This document shows positions 1 to 5,691 of a stretch of 8,529 nt of DNA, piece by piece. The notes under the pieces were generated by a model. It did no database searches. It was not told the DNA's origin and saw only the letters and a program-made list of their open reading frames with translations. Position 1 is the first letter of the stretch. Every line of letters starts with the position of its first letter. This DNA is from Fervidobacterium sp. (GTDB taxonomy: Bacteria > Thermotogota > Thermotogae > Thermotogales > Fervidobacteriaceae). The stretch covers positions 1 through 8,529 of the forward strand of contig DPIB01000235.1 of assembly GCA_003522805.1 (NCBI GenBank), given 5' to 3'. Position numbers and translations under genes: made by a program.

Positions 1-588
1 TACACATTGGCACTCTACATGATCAAAAAAACAGGGAAATGGGCTGAAATTCACGATGAAATCAGTAGGCAAATCCTAAATTCATCGAAAATCATAAAAC
101 AGATAATACAAGATCAAAAGATCGAGCAGATGTCTGATCTTTACAAAAATTACAACCACTTCATGTACGTAGGCAGAGGAATAAACACTGCAACGGCAAT
201 GGAAGGTGCGTTAAAGCTCAAAGAAATCAGCTACATAAACGCAGTCGCATATGCAGCTGGAGAACTAAAACACGGGCCGATTGCACTATTAGATCCAACG
301 TTCCCTGTCTTTGCCATAGCGCCAAAAGATAGTTTGTACGAAAAGATGAGAAGCAACATAGAAGAATCCAAAGCACGTAATGCAAATATAATCACAATTG
401 CAACTGAAGGTGACAAAGAAATAGAGCGAATTTCAAATAATGTTATATATATACCACAAATCAACGAAGATCTATATCCACTCATAATTGCACCAGTCAT
501 CCAATTGTTTGCTTACTACATAGCTGACAAAAGGGGATACGACCCGGACAAACCGAGAAACCTTGCAAAGAGCGTAACGGTGGAATAG
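1..588 (+). CDS. glmS: Glutamine-fructose-6-phosphate aminotransferase, C-terminal part (5' truncated by window edge)
   Basis: This is the 3' part of the enzyme that makes glucosamine-6-phosphate from fructose-6-phosphate and glutamine, the first step toward UDP-GlcNAc and peptidoglycan. The frame is open from base 1, so the start lies outside the window; about 195 residues are visible, against about 600 for the whole family protein. They cover the end of the first SIS (sugar isomerase) domain, the linker and the whole second SIS domain. Diagnostic segments are the GRGIN sugar-phosphate loop, then EGALKLKEISY with the conserved Glu/Lys/Glu, then GELKHGP with the ring-opening His, and finally the invariant C-terminus RNLAKSVTVE with the catalytic Lys. 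The stop TAG is at 586-588, followed 26 nt later by a terminator hairpin, so glmS ends its transcription unit. No glmS ribozyme can be assessed because the 5' end is missing. Confidence 0.96.
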   Translation, partial: YTLALYMIKKTGKWAEIHDEISRQILNSSKIIKQIIQDQKIEQMSDLYKNYNHFMYVGRGINTATAMEGALKLKEISYINAVAYAAGELKHGPIALLDPTFPVFAIAPKDSLYEKMRSNIEESKARNANIITIATEGDKEIERISNNVIYIPQINEDLYPLIIAPVIQLFAYYIADKRGYDPDKPRNLAKSVTVE

Positions 589-614
589 TAATTCACTGGG
601 CTAAAAATATTTTG

Positions 615-644
615 AATGCCCCGGTACGATACTGGGGCATTTTC
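615..644 (+). terminator. Rho-independent terminator of glmS
   Basis: The arms 615-626 and 630-641 pair over 12 positions around a 3-nt loop (CGA), with a GC-rich core (GCCCC/GGGGC), followed by a short TTTT run from 640. The only non-Watson-Crick position, 623/633, is G-U in + strand RNA but would be C-A on the - strand, so the structure favours glmS. On the - strand the hairpin is followed by a looser A/T tail (CAAAATATTTTT), so weak bidirectional use for the convergent acetyltransferase gene is possible. Confidence 0.85.
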
Positions 645-661
645 TGAAAAATGAATCATTT

Positions 662-679
662 ATTACTTATATTACTTAT
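662..679. repeat. Tandem 9-bp direct repeat (ATTACTTAT x2)
   Basis: ATTACTTAT occurs at 662-670 and again directly at 671-679. The second copy contains the TAA stop codon of the - strand acetyltransferase gene (674-672). It looks like a local slippage duplication at the 3' end of that gene. No function is evident. Confidence 0.6.
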
Positions 680-1523
680 TTCGTTCAAAACTCATTACAA
701 CTGAGCTAGACAGTTGCTCGAATCCAATTTCTCGATAGATCTTGTTTGATGTAGGATTGGCAAGGTCTGTGAACAATGATACTGTTTGATAACCTGAATT
801 GAGCAAATGTTCTGTTAATGCTGTTACTACGTTGGTTGCATATCCTCGATTCCTTTTTTCAGGTGGAGTATATACCCAACTAATTGCTGCATTTGTCTTT
901 GTTGGTCTCGTAATTCTTGCCATCGATACCGGTTGTCCATCAGCAACCCAAAGATATAGCTGTTTCCGGTCAATTGCTCCCCGTACAAGTTGTACTGCTT
1001 CTTCTTTGGAAACAGGAAGAAATGTATCGTCTCCAAATTGCACAAACCATTCGTATAGCCAGTCTGCATCTTTTTCGGTTGCCATTTCTAGTTGTCCGTG
1101 ACCAAAGTCTGCCCATTTTTTCAAATGTCTCAACCCATAGACTCCTTGTAGCATCTTCACATAAGTTTCGCAACCCAATTTCTCAGCCATCTTCTCAGCG
1201 AGTAACTCAACTACACACTTCTCGCCAACTATCTCGTTCACATTCACCAAGTGCTTGTATAGTTTATCAGCAACTTGTGCTATTTCTTGCGATGAAATCT
1301 CTGATAGTTTTGACACGATCAGTTGATATTGATTGGTCTGGAGTAACACGAATAGTGGTATTCCATCCCTCGATACTGTAGCCATGTAGAGAGGAATACG
1401 ACCTGGTGCAAGATTAAGCAAGACTCCCAACGGTAGGTTGTTCTTAATTTCATCAGATTCTAGAAGTGGGACAACATCTTGCTTAAACAGGTCAAAGTCT
1501 GAATATCTGAGAAATTCGATCAT
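672..1523 (-). CDS. GNAT-family N-acetyltransferase (substrate unknown)
   Basis: This is a 283-residue protein with a C-terminal GNAT fold that would transfer an acyl group from acyl-CoA to an unknown amine. Motif A is visible at residues 216-236, with a beta strand (WVYTPP) and the CoA-pyrophosphate loop R224-x-x-G227-x-A229. Motif B lies at about 249-268 (LFTDLANPTSNKIYREIGF), with the usual Asn and Tyr. The first 140 or so residues form an extra domain without motifs I recognise; the layout resembles 280-residue GNAT proteins of Firmicutes. I chose the ATG at 1523 because GGGAGGTGG lies just upstream at good spacing; the frame stays open to an ATG at 1676, but that one lacks a ribosome binding site. 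Unlike its neighbours, it favours ATT over ATA for isoleucine (hand count 7 ATT, 3 ATA, 3 ATC). It sits alone on the - strand between glmS and clpX, suggesting insertion by transfer (inference). Confidence 0.85.
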   Translation of the reverse strand: MIEFLRYSDFDLFKQDVVPLLESDEIKNNLPLGVLLNLAPGRIPLYMATVSRDGIPLFVLLQTNQYQLIVSKLSEISSQEIAQVADKLYKHLVNVNEIVGEKCVVELLAEKMAEKLGCETYVKMLQGVYGLRHLKKWADFGHGQLEMATEKDADWLYEWFVQFGDDTFLPVSKEEAVQLVRGAIDRKQLYLWVADGQPVSMARITRPTKTNAAISWVYTPPEKRNRGYATNVVTALTEHLLNSGYQTVSLFTDLANPTSNKIYREIGFEQLSSSVVMSFERNK

Positions 1524-1530
1524 TCCTTTA

Positions 1531-1539
1531 CCACCTCCC
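1531..1539 (-). promoter_or_regulatory. Ribosome binding site deciding the acetyltransferase start
   Basis: On the - strand GGGAGGTGG lies 7 nt before the ATG at 1523. This strong Shine-Dalgarno match is why the CDS is begun there rather than at the in-frame ATG 51 codons upstream (1676), which is preceded by A/T-rich sequence with no purine-rich site. Confidence 0.75.
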
Positions 1540-1669
1540 ATCAAGCGCCTATTATCGTAGGTTCGACCTTGTATCTTACCATTTATGAGTAATAAAAAGG
1601 GTAAATAGTGGTTGACTCCACATTTTGGGTTCGTAACCAATACGGTATTTTGATGACATAACGTGTTTA

Positions 1670-1698
1670 TTGACATTGAACATTTTTTATAATATCAT
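1670..1698 (+). promoter_or_regulatory. Candidate sigma-70-type promoter for clpX
   Basis: A perfect -35 box TTGACA (1670-1675) is separated by 17 nt from TATCAT (1693-1698), which is 5 of 6 to the -10 consensus. Transcription would start near 1705, giving a leader of about 97 nt before clpX. A second, weaker + strand candidate is TTGTCA at 1732-1737 with TATAAG at 1757-1762 (19-nt spacing). The spacer 1524-1801 contains no gene. Confidence 0.5.
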
Positions 1699-1710
1699 AT
1701 ATTGAATAAA

Positions 1711-1738
1711 TGTATATCGTGATGTTGTATTTTGTCAA
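1711..1738 (-). promoter_or_regulatory. Candidate promoter for the acetyltransferase gene
   Basis: On the - strand TTGACA (1738-1733) is followed after 16 nt by TATACA (1716-1711). This would start RNA near 1704 and leave a leader of about 180 nt before the chosen start at 1523. The -35 is perfect, but the -10 is only moderate, so this is tentative. Confidence 0.35.
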
Positions 1739-1801
1739 AAAATAACAGAACGAGAATATAAGATATCGAAACAATCAAGTCAAGAAACGAGGAGGAAAAG
1801 T

Positions 1802-3034
1802 ATGGCACAGAAGTTTTGTTCTTTTTGCGGTAGGTCATCGGACAAAGTTGAAAAATTGATAGCAGGTCCGGGGAACGTATACATCTGTAGTGAATGTGTA
1901 GAGTTGTTCCATGACATACTACAGAGTGACAAGAAATTGAAACCAATGGCAGTTAGTTCAAAAGACAAGAGAGATATTCCTACGCCATCTCAAATAAAGA
2001 GCGAACTGGACAAGTATGTTATCGGTCAAGAGAGGGTAAAGAAGATACTTTCCGTGGCAGTTTACAATCACTACAAGAGAGTGTTTTTCGGGAAAGATAC
2101 AAGCGACGTAGAGATCGAAAAGTCAAATATAATTCTCATAGGTCCGACAGGTAGTGGTAAGACGCTTATGGCAAGAATTCTTGCACGTATACTCGATGTG
2201 CCGTTTGCCATAGCTGATGCTACACCATTAACGGAAGCAGGCTACGTAGGTGAGGATGTTGAGAATGTTGTACTCAGGCTCTTGGAAGTTACGAACTTTG
2301 ATATAGAGAGAGCGCAATATGGGATAATCTACATAGACGAGATAGATAAGATCGCAAGAAAGTCCCCGAATCCCTCTATAACGAGGGATGTAAGTGGTGA
2401 AGGTGTTCAAAAAGGTCTACTGAAGATCGTTGAAGGAACGATTGCAAATGTCCCACCACAAGGTGGTAGAAAACATCCATATCAAGAATTCATAAAAGTT
2501 GATACGACGAACATACTGTTCGTGGTTGGTGGTGCTTTTAACGGGCTTGAGGAAATAATAAAGAGAAGAATTGAAGGAAGTACTATGGGATTCAACGCAC
2601 CGGTGAAAAGCAAAGAAGAAATGAGGTTGGGCGACATACTGAAATATGTCACACCAGATGATCTTGTTGAGTACGGACTGATGCCAGAATTTGTCGGTCG
2701 ATTCCCAGTGATAGGAACTCTAGATGATCTGAGCATAGAAGACCTCATTAGAATACTGAAAGAACCGAAAAATGCCGTGTTAAAACAGTACAAGAAACTC
2801 TTCGAAATAGACGGTGTGAGTTTAGAAATCACAGAAGAAGCACTATATGCTATTGCAAAAGAAGCACTCAGGCGTGGTACTGGTGCAAGGGCACTAAAAA
2901 GTGTGTTCGAAGAAGTTATGATCGATATCATGTTTGACATACCAGATTTAAAGGCAGTTGAGAAGGTTATAATCACTGAAGACTGTGTAACGAAGAAGGA
3001 AAAACCGCAGGTCTTCATGAAGGAATCTGCATAA
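1802..3034 (+). CDS. clpX: ATP-dependent Clp protease ATP-binding subunit ClpX
   Basis: ClpX is the hexameric AAA+ unfoldase that recognises tagged or damaged cytoplasmic proteins and threads them into the ClpP peptidase. The 410 residues match the family length. An N-terminal zinc-binding domain has four cysteines (C6, C9, C29, C32). The AAA+ core shows Walker A GPTGSGKT (114-121), the GYVG pore loop (147-150), Walker B IIYIDE (175-180), the RKH pore loop (223-225), a sensor-1 segment around 236-250, PEFVGRFP with the arginine finger (295-302), and sensor-2 RGTGAR (358-363). The ClpP-docking tripeptide is MGF (262-264) in place of the commoner [LIV]GF. GAGGAGG at 1789-1795, 6 nt before ATG, supports the start. 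No clpP is in the window. tsaD follows after 49 nt on the same strand, so co-transcription is likely. Confidence 0.97.
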   Translation: MAQKFCSFCGRSSDKVEKLIAGPGNVYICSECVELFHDILQSDKKLKPMAVSSKDKRDIPTPSQIKSELDKYVIGQERVKKILSVAVYNHYKRVFFGKDTSDVEIEKSNIILIGPTGSGKTLMARILARILDVPFAIADATPLTEAGYVGEDVENVVLRLLEVTNFDIERAQYGIIYIDEIDKIARKSPNPSITRDVSGEGVQKGLLKIVEGTIANVPPQGGRKHPYQEFIKVDTTNILFVVGGAFNGLEEIIKRRIEGSTMGFNAPVKSKEEMRLGDILKYVTPDDLVEYGLMPEFVGRFPVIGTLDDLSIEDLIRILKEPKNAVLKQYKKLFEIDGVSLEITEEALYAIAKEALRRGTGARALKSVFEEVMIDIMFDIPDLKAVEKVIITEDCVTKKEKPQVFMKESA

Positions 3035-3083
3035 TGCTAGAATTATCGACAGTTGCGTGGTTGAGGTCCGGTGATTTTGACAT

Positions 3084-4103
3084 ATGATCGTTTTGGGCAT
3101 AGAGACAAGTTGTGATGAGACATCTGTTGCATTAGTGGAAGACAATAGTGTAATAGAAAATTTAGTATATTCCCAAATACCGACACATAGGAAATTCGGC
3201 GGGGTCGTACCAGAAATAGCTGCACGGGAGCATTTGAAAAAGCTCCCAATTCTTTTTTCTGAACTAGTAGATCGAACTAATATCAGAATGGAAGAGCTGG
3301 ATGGCATAGCTGTGACAAAGGGACCTGGATTGATAGGTGCGCTACTTGTGGGTGTGTCATTTGCTAAAGGACTAGCTCTGAGATATAGAAAGAAATTGGT
3401 TGGAGTAAATCATATCATCGGACATGTATATGCAAACTATCTGGCATATCCTGAACTGAAACCGCCATACATAGTTTTGATGGTTTCAGGTGGGCATACT
3501 CTAATATTTAACGTGTTGAACTCTGAAGACATGAAAATAATCGGTCGCAGTGTTGATGATGCTGCTGGCGAGGCATTCGATAAAATTTCGAGATTACTAG
3601 GTCTCGGCTATCCGGGTGGTCCTGAGATAGATTACTATGCAAGAAAAGGAAATCCAAATGCCTTTCCTTTCACAAGGCCAAAGATTTACGATCCAGATTT
3701 CGATTTTAGCTTTTCTGGGCTGAAGACGGCAGTACTTTACGAAATACACCGTCTGAAGAAGGTAGGCTACACCGAAGAAACGTTGCCAATTAACGATCTA
3801 GCAGCTAGTGCTCAAGAGGCGATACTCGATGTCTTGCTACACAAAGTCACTAAAGCAGCAAAGGAAAACAACGTGAAAAGCATAGTGTTCGCTGGAGGGG
3901 TGGCAGCTAATAGCAGACTGAGACAAAAGATAGACGAATTATCTAAACACTTCAATTTCTATTTGCCTCCACTAGAATACTGTTCCGACAATGCAGCAAT
4001 GATAGCAAGAGCTGGTATCGAAAGGTTGAGAAAGGGCAACGATGATGGTCTTAGTATAGAACCTTCACCAAATTTCTTTGAAATGATGATGGAAAGAACA
4101 TAG
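3084..4103 (+). CDS. tsaD: tRNA N6-threonylcarbamoyltransferase TsaD (Gcp/Kae1 family)
   Basis: TsaD transfers the threonylcarbamoyl group from threonylcarbamoyl-AMP to A37 of ANN-decoding tRNAs, giving t6A; it works with TsaB and TsaE in bacteria, and the precursor is made by TsaC. The 339-residue length is typical. ASKHA-fold signatures run in order: GIETSCDET (5-13), the metal-binding HIIGH pair H110/H114, SGGHT (135-139), DDAAGEAFDK (158-167), YPGGPEID (176-183), SFSGLKTA (209-216), AGGVAANSRLR (270-280) and the third metal ligand D302 in SDNAAMIA. All active-site elements look intact. The ATG at 3084 has GGTGAT 8 nt upstream. The gene sits 49 nt after clpX and 93 nt before the clamp-like gene, with no terminator visible on either side. 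No tsaB or tsaE is present here. Confidence 0.96.
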   Translation: MIVLGIETSCDETSVALVEDNSVIENLVYSQIPTHRKFGGVVPEIAAREHLKKLPILFSELVDRTNIRMEELDGIAVTKGPGLIGALLVGVSFAKGLALRYRKKLVGVNHIIGHVYANYLAYPELKPPYIVLMVSGGHTLIFNVLNSEDMKIIGRSVDDAAGEAFDKISRLLGLGYPGGPEIDYYARKGNPNAFPFTRPKIYDPDFDFSFSGLKTAVLYEIHRLKKVGYTEETLPINDLAASAQEAILDVLLHKVTKAAKENNVKSIVFAGGVAANSRLRQKIDELSKHFNFYLPPLEYCSDNAAMIARAGIERLRKGNDDGLSIEPSPNFFEMMMERT

Positions 4104-4186
4104 AGTAGAAGAGTAAAAAACGGAGAGGGAACATCAAATTTGGAATAGAGTTCATGAGGTTTAAGGGTAGGTAAAGAAAAATCGAT

Positions 4187-4192
4187 GAGGTG
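4187..4192 (+). promoter_or_regulatory. Ribosome binding site deciding the clamp-like gene start
   Basis: GAGGTG lies 4 nt before the ATG at 4197 and overlaps an earlier in-frame ATG (4185). That earlier ATG has no good purine-rich site at normal distance, so it is better explained as part of the binding site. Starting at 4197 also gives a protein that opens (MLEVDAEKFKNIL) like the first strand and helix of DnaN. Confidence 0.65.
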
Positions 4193-4196
4193 TCAA

Positions 4197-5297
4197 ATGC
4201 TCGAAGTAGATGCAGAGAAATTCAAGAATATCTTGAAAAAGGCTGATAAGGTATGCGGTACATTGGAACCTTCAAATAGAAAAGTCCTCTTCTTTGTTGA
4301 AGAGAATGAGATCTATGTAATGGCATCCGATGGTTGTCTTACTGGCTTTTTTGAACTTTCACCTATCTATCTTCCAAAGCCTTTCCCCGCATTCGAAGCA
4401 CCACTCGATGTTGTGAAACAATTCCTATCTGAATTGTACGGCAAAGTAATCTTCTCCTACCAAAACGGTATCTTGTCGTTGAAATGCCAAACTGAAATTC
4501 TTCAACTAAAGGTAGGGTACGTGCAACCCCAAAATGGTGAAGAACTTCACTTGCCGAAGAAAGAATACGAAAATGGTGAAGATATCGTAAGAATCTCGAA
4601 AAAGAAATTCCTCGCAGAGCTTGATTTAGTCTCCGGCTATTTGGAAGAAGGGAACTACATAGATATCTTCTATTCTGGTAACTATTTCGAACTCCTTTCT
4701 CAGCACTCTGGAATAGTCTCTTACGCCAGGATCAAGAGTAACCTTACCAAGGAAAGTGATGCAAGCTTCTTATCAGAATCGATAAGTATTCCATTCGTAT
4801 CGGCAAGGCATATGATCAAGACAATGGAGATGGAAGAAACTGAAGATTTGAAAATCTTGTTCCAAGAATCGGAGAAAGGAATGCACATAATCGGTGAGAG
4901 TTTTTATACAATCCGAGGTGACACCCCAAGTGAATCTCCGGAAAGGATAAGGCAGTTATGTGCTAAGGCAAGTCCAGATTGCAGAATACTCACGAACCAA
5001 CTGCAAAAAGTACTGCGCCGTGCACTTTTGGCAGGACGGTTCTCAGATATCGAAATTTACACTCGCTCTGACCAGATAGTAGTTGTTTCACGTTACAGTT
5101 CTATTGCATACAAGGGCACGCTAGAAGTAGAATGCAAAAACGATTTCTCCATAAAAACAAAAGCCTATCTATTGCGTAGCGCAATAAATAGGCTTGGAAG
5201 CCAAAATCTGATAATCTCTGTGGTCGATAAATTCGTAATCATAGCCTCACCATCACTCACCAGATTTCTGATCCTCGGGAATAAGAGGGTTCAGTAA
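4197..5297 (+). CDS. Divergent DNA polymerase III beta sliding-clamp-like protein (DnaN paralogue)
   Basis: The 366-residue protein has no obvious catalytic motif, but its pattern follows bacterial beta clamps through all three domains, at the length usual for DnaN. Domain 1 (about 1-115) has an opening strand and helix, then VLFFVEENEIYVMASDG (30-46), matching the clamp's strand pair ending in A-T/S-D, and later APLDVVKQFLSEL (68-80), matching the clamp helix that follows a 'vP' strand. Domain 2 (about 128-245) begins RISKKKFLAELDLV, like the clamp's second repeat. Domain 3 (about 262-366) has ILTNQLQKVLRRAL (264-277) and KAYLLRSAINRL (322-333), matching the repeat's two helices. The C-terminus ends RFLILGNKRVQ, without the clamp's MP[MI]R-type ending that lines the partner-binding cleft. 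It is therefore probably not the replicative clamp. It lies downstream of tsaD; its last 45 bp overlap the convergent flgJ-like gene. The homology is inferred by eye. Confidence 0.65.
   Translation: MLEVDAEKFKNILKKADKVCGTLEPSNRKVLFFVEENEIYVMASDGCLTGFFELSPIYLPKPFPAFEAPLDVVKQFLSELYGKVIFSYQNGILSLKCQTEILQLKVGYVQPQNGEELHLPKKEYENGEDIVRISKKKFLAELDLVSGYLEEGNYIDIFYSGNYFELLSQHSGIVSYARIKSNLTKESDASFLSESISIPFVSARHMIKTMEMEETEDLKILFQESEKGMHIIGESFYTIRGDTPSESPERIRQLCAKASPDCRILTNQLQKVLRRALLAGRFSDIEIYTRSDQIVVVSRYSSIAYKGTLEVECKNDFSIKTKAYLLRSAINRLGSQNLIISVVDKFVIIASPSLTRFLILGNKRVQ
5149..5195 (-). terminator. Rho-independent terminator of the flagellar operon, inside the clamp-like gene
   Basis: The arms 5188-5195 with 5161-5168, 5181-5186 with 5170-5175, and 5180 with 5176 pair perfectly. 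Positions 5187/5169 are U-G in - strand RNA, giving 16 continuous pairs around a 3-nt loop. The tail is TTTTGTTTTTATGG (from 5162 to 5149 on the - strand). On the + strand the same position is a C-A mismatch and no U-tract follows. The hairpin starts 57 nt past the flgJ-like stop codon and lies wholly within codons for residues 322-333 of the opposing protein. Confidence 0.85.
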
Positions 5298-5681
5298 AGA
5301 ACCAAGAGAACTTATAGTATTCAACATGTCGAGTACCTTCATCGATTCCGTCCTATCAACATACACTTCGGATAGCTCTTTCCCACCCAGACTTTTGTAA
5401 ATCATATCAGAAACACTCTTTAAGTCAGTTCTAGCAGCCTTCAATGCATATTCCTGCAGTAGCATCTCCCTGAACCAGCTCTCCCCAAACCCTTCTTGCA
5501 AGAAACCACTCTTTGGAACAGTGTCGTACATCTTCTTGAATACTTCGTACACATATATGGAGGCAAATTCCTCTGATGCCTTCTTCAATTGCTTTTGATA
5601 TTCTTCAGAACTTGTGTTGACAGAAGACACACTCTTTGATAAAGGGATCGCACCATTTACACTCGAACTATCCATACTCAT
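5253..5681 (-). CDS. flgJ: FlgJ-like flagellar rod-binding protein, single domain
   Basis: The 142-residue protein corresponds to the N-terminal rod-binding domain of FlgJ, which caps and helps assemble the flagellar rod in the periplasm. The family pattern is clear in the middle: a helix with ASEEFASIYVYEVFKKM, then VPKSGFLQEGFGESWFREML with the conserved G-F-G and the hydrophobic F..ML, then a final helix LQEYALKAARTDL. The C-terminal muramidase domain found in enterobacterial FlgJ is absent. It is the last gene of the operon. ATG at 5681 is chosen because GAGGTG (5693-5688) lies 6 nt upstream and overlaps the flgI stop codon; a GTG at 5690 lies inside that site and is unlikely. Another ATG at 5675 is possible. 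The gap to flgI is 10 nt. The 3' end overlaps the convergent clamp-like gene by 45 bp. Confidence 0.85.
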   Translation of the reverse strand: MSMDSSSVNGAIPLSKSVSSVNTSSEEYQKQLKKASEEFASIYVYEVFKKMYDTVPKSGFLQEGFGESWFREMLLQEYALKAARTDLKSVSDMIYKSLGGKELSEVYVDRTESMKVLDMLNTISSLGSLLNPLIPEDQKSGE

Positions 5682-5691
5682 GTAGATCACC

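Noticed and set aside
917..1381. Open frame of 154 codons on the + strand
   Set aside because: It lies entirely antisense within the acetyltransferase gene, has no recognisable motif, and its composition is that of a shadow frame.
1524..1676. N-terminal extension of the acetyltransferase from an in-frame ATG at 1676
   Set aside because: No ribosome binding site precedes 1676, the 51 extra residues look unlike a folded domain, and a strong Shine-Dalgarno sequence sits before the ATG at 1523.
2482..3018. Open frame of 178 codons on the - strand
   Set aside because: Antisense to the C-terminal half of clpX; serine-rich shadow translation with no motif and no supporting ribosome binding site.
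4154..4174. Mini-ORF of 6 codons between tsaD and the clamp-like gene
   Set aside because: Too short to judge, with a poor ribosome binding site; probably chance in a purine-rich leader.
5288..5303. Hairpin GGTTC/GAACC just over the clamp-like stop codon, considered as its terminator
   Set aside because: Only 5 pairs and no U-tract follows on the + strand.
5493..5504. 12-bp palindrome TTCTTGCAAGAA inside the flgJ-like gene
   Set aside because: Isolated, within conserved coding sequence, with no second copy or nearby promoter; consistent with chance.
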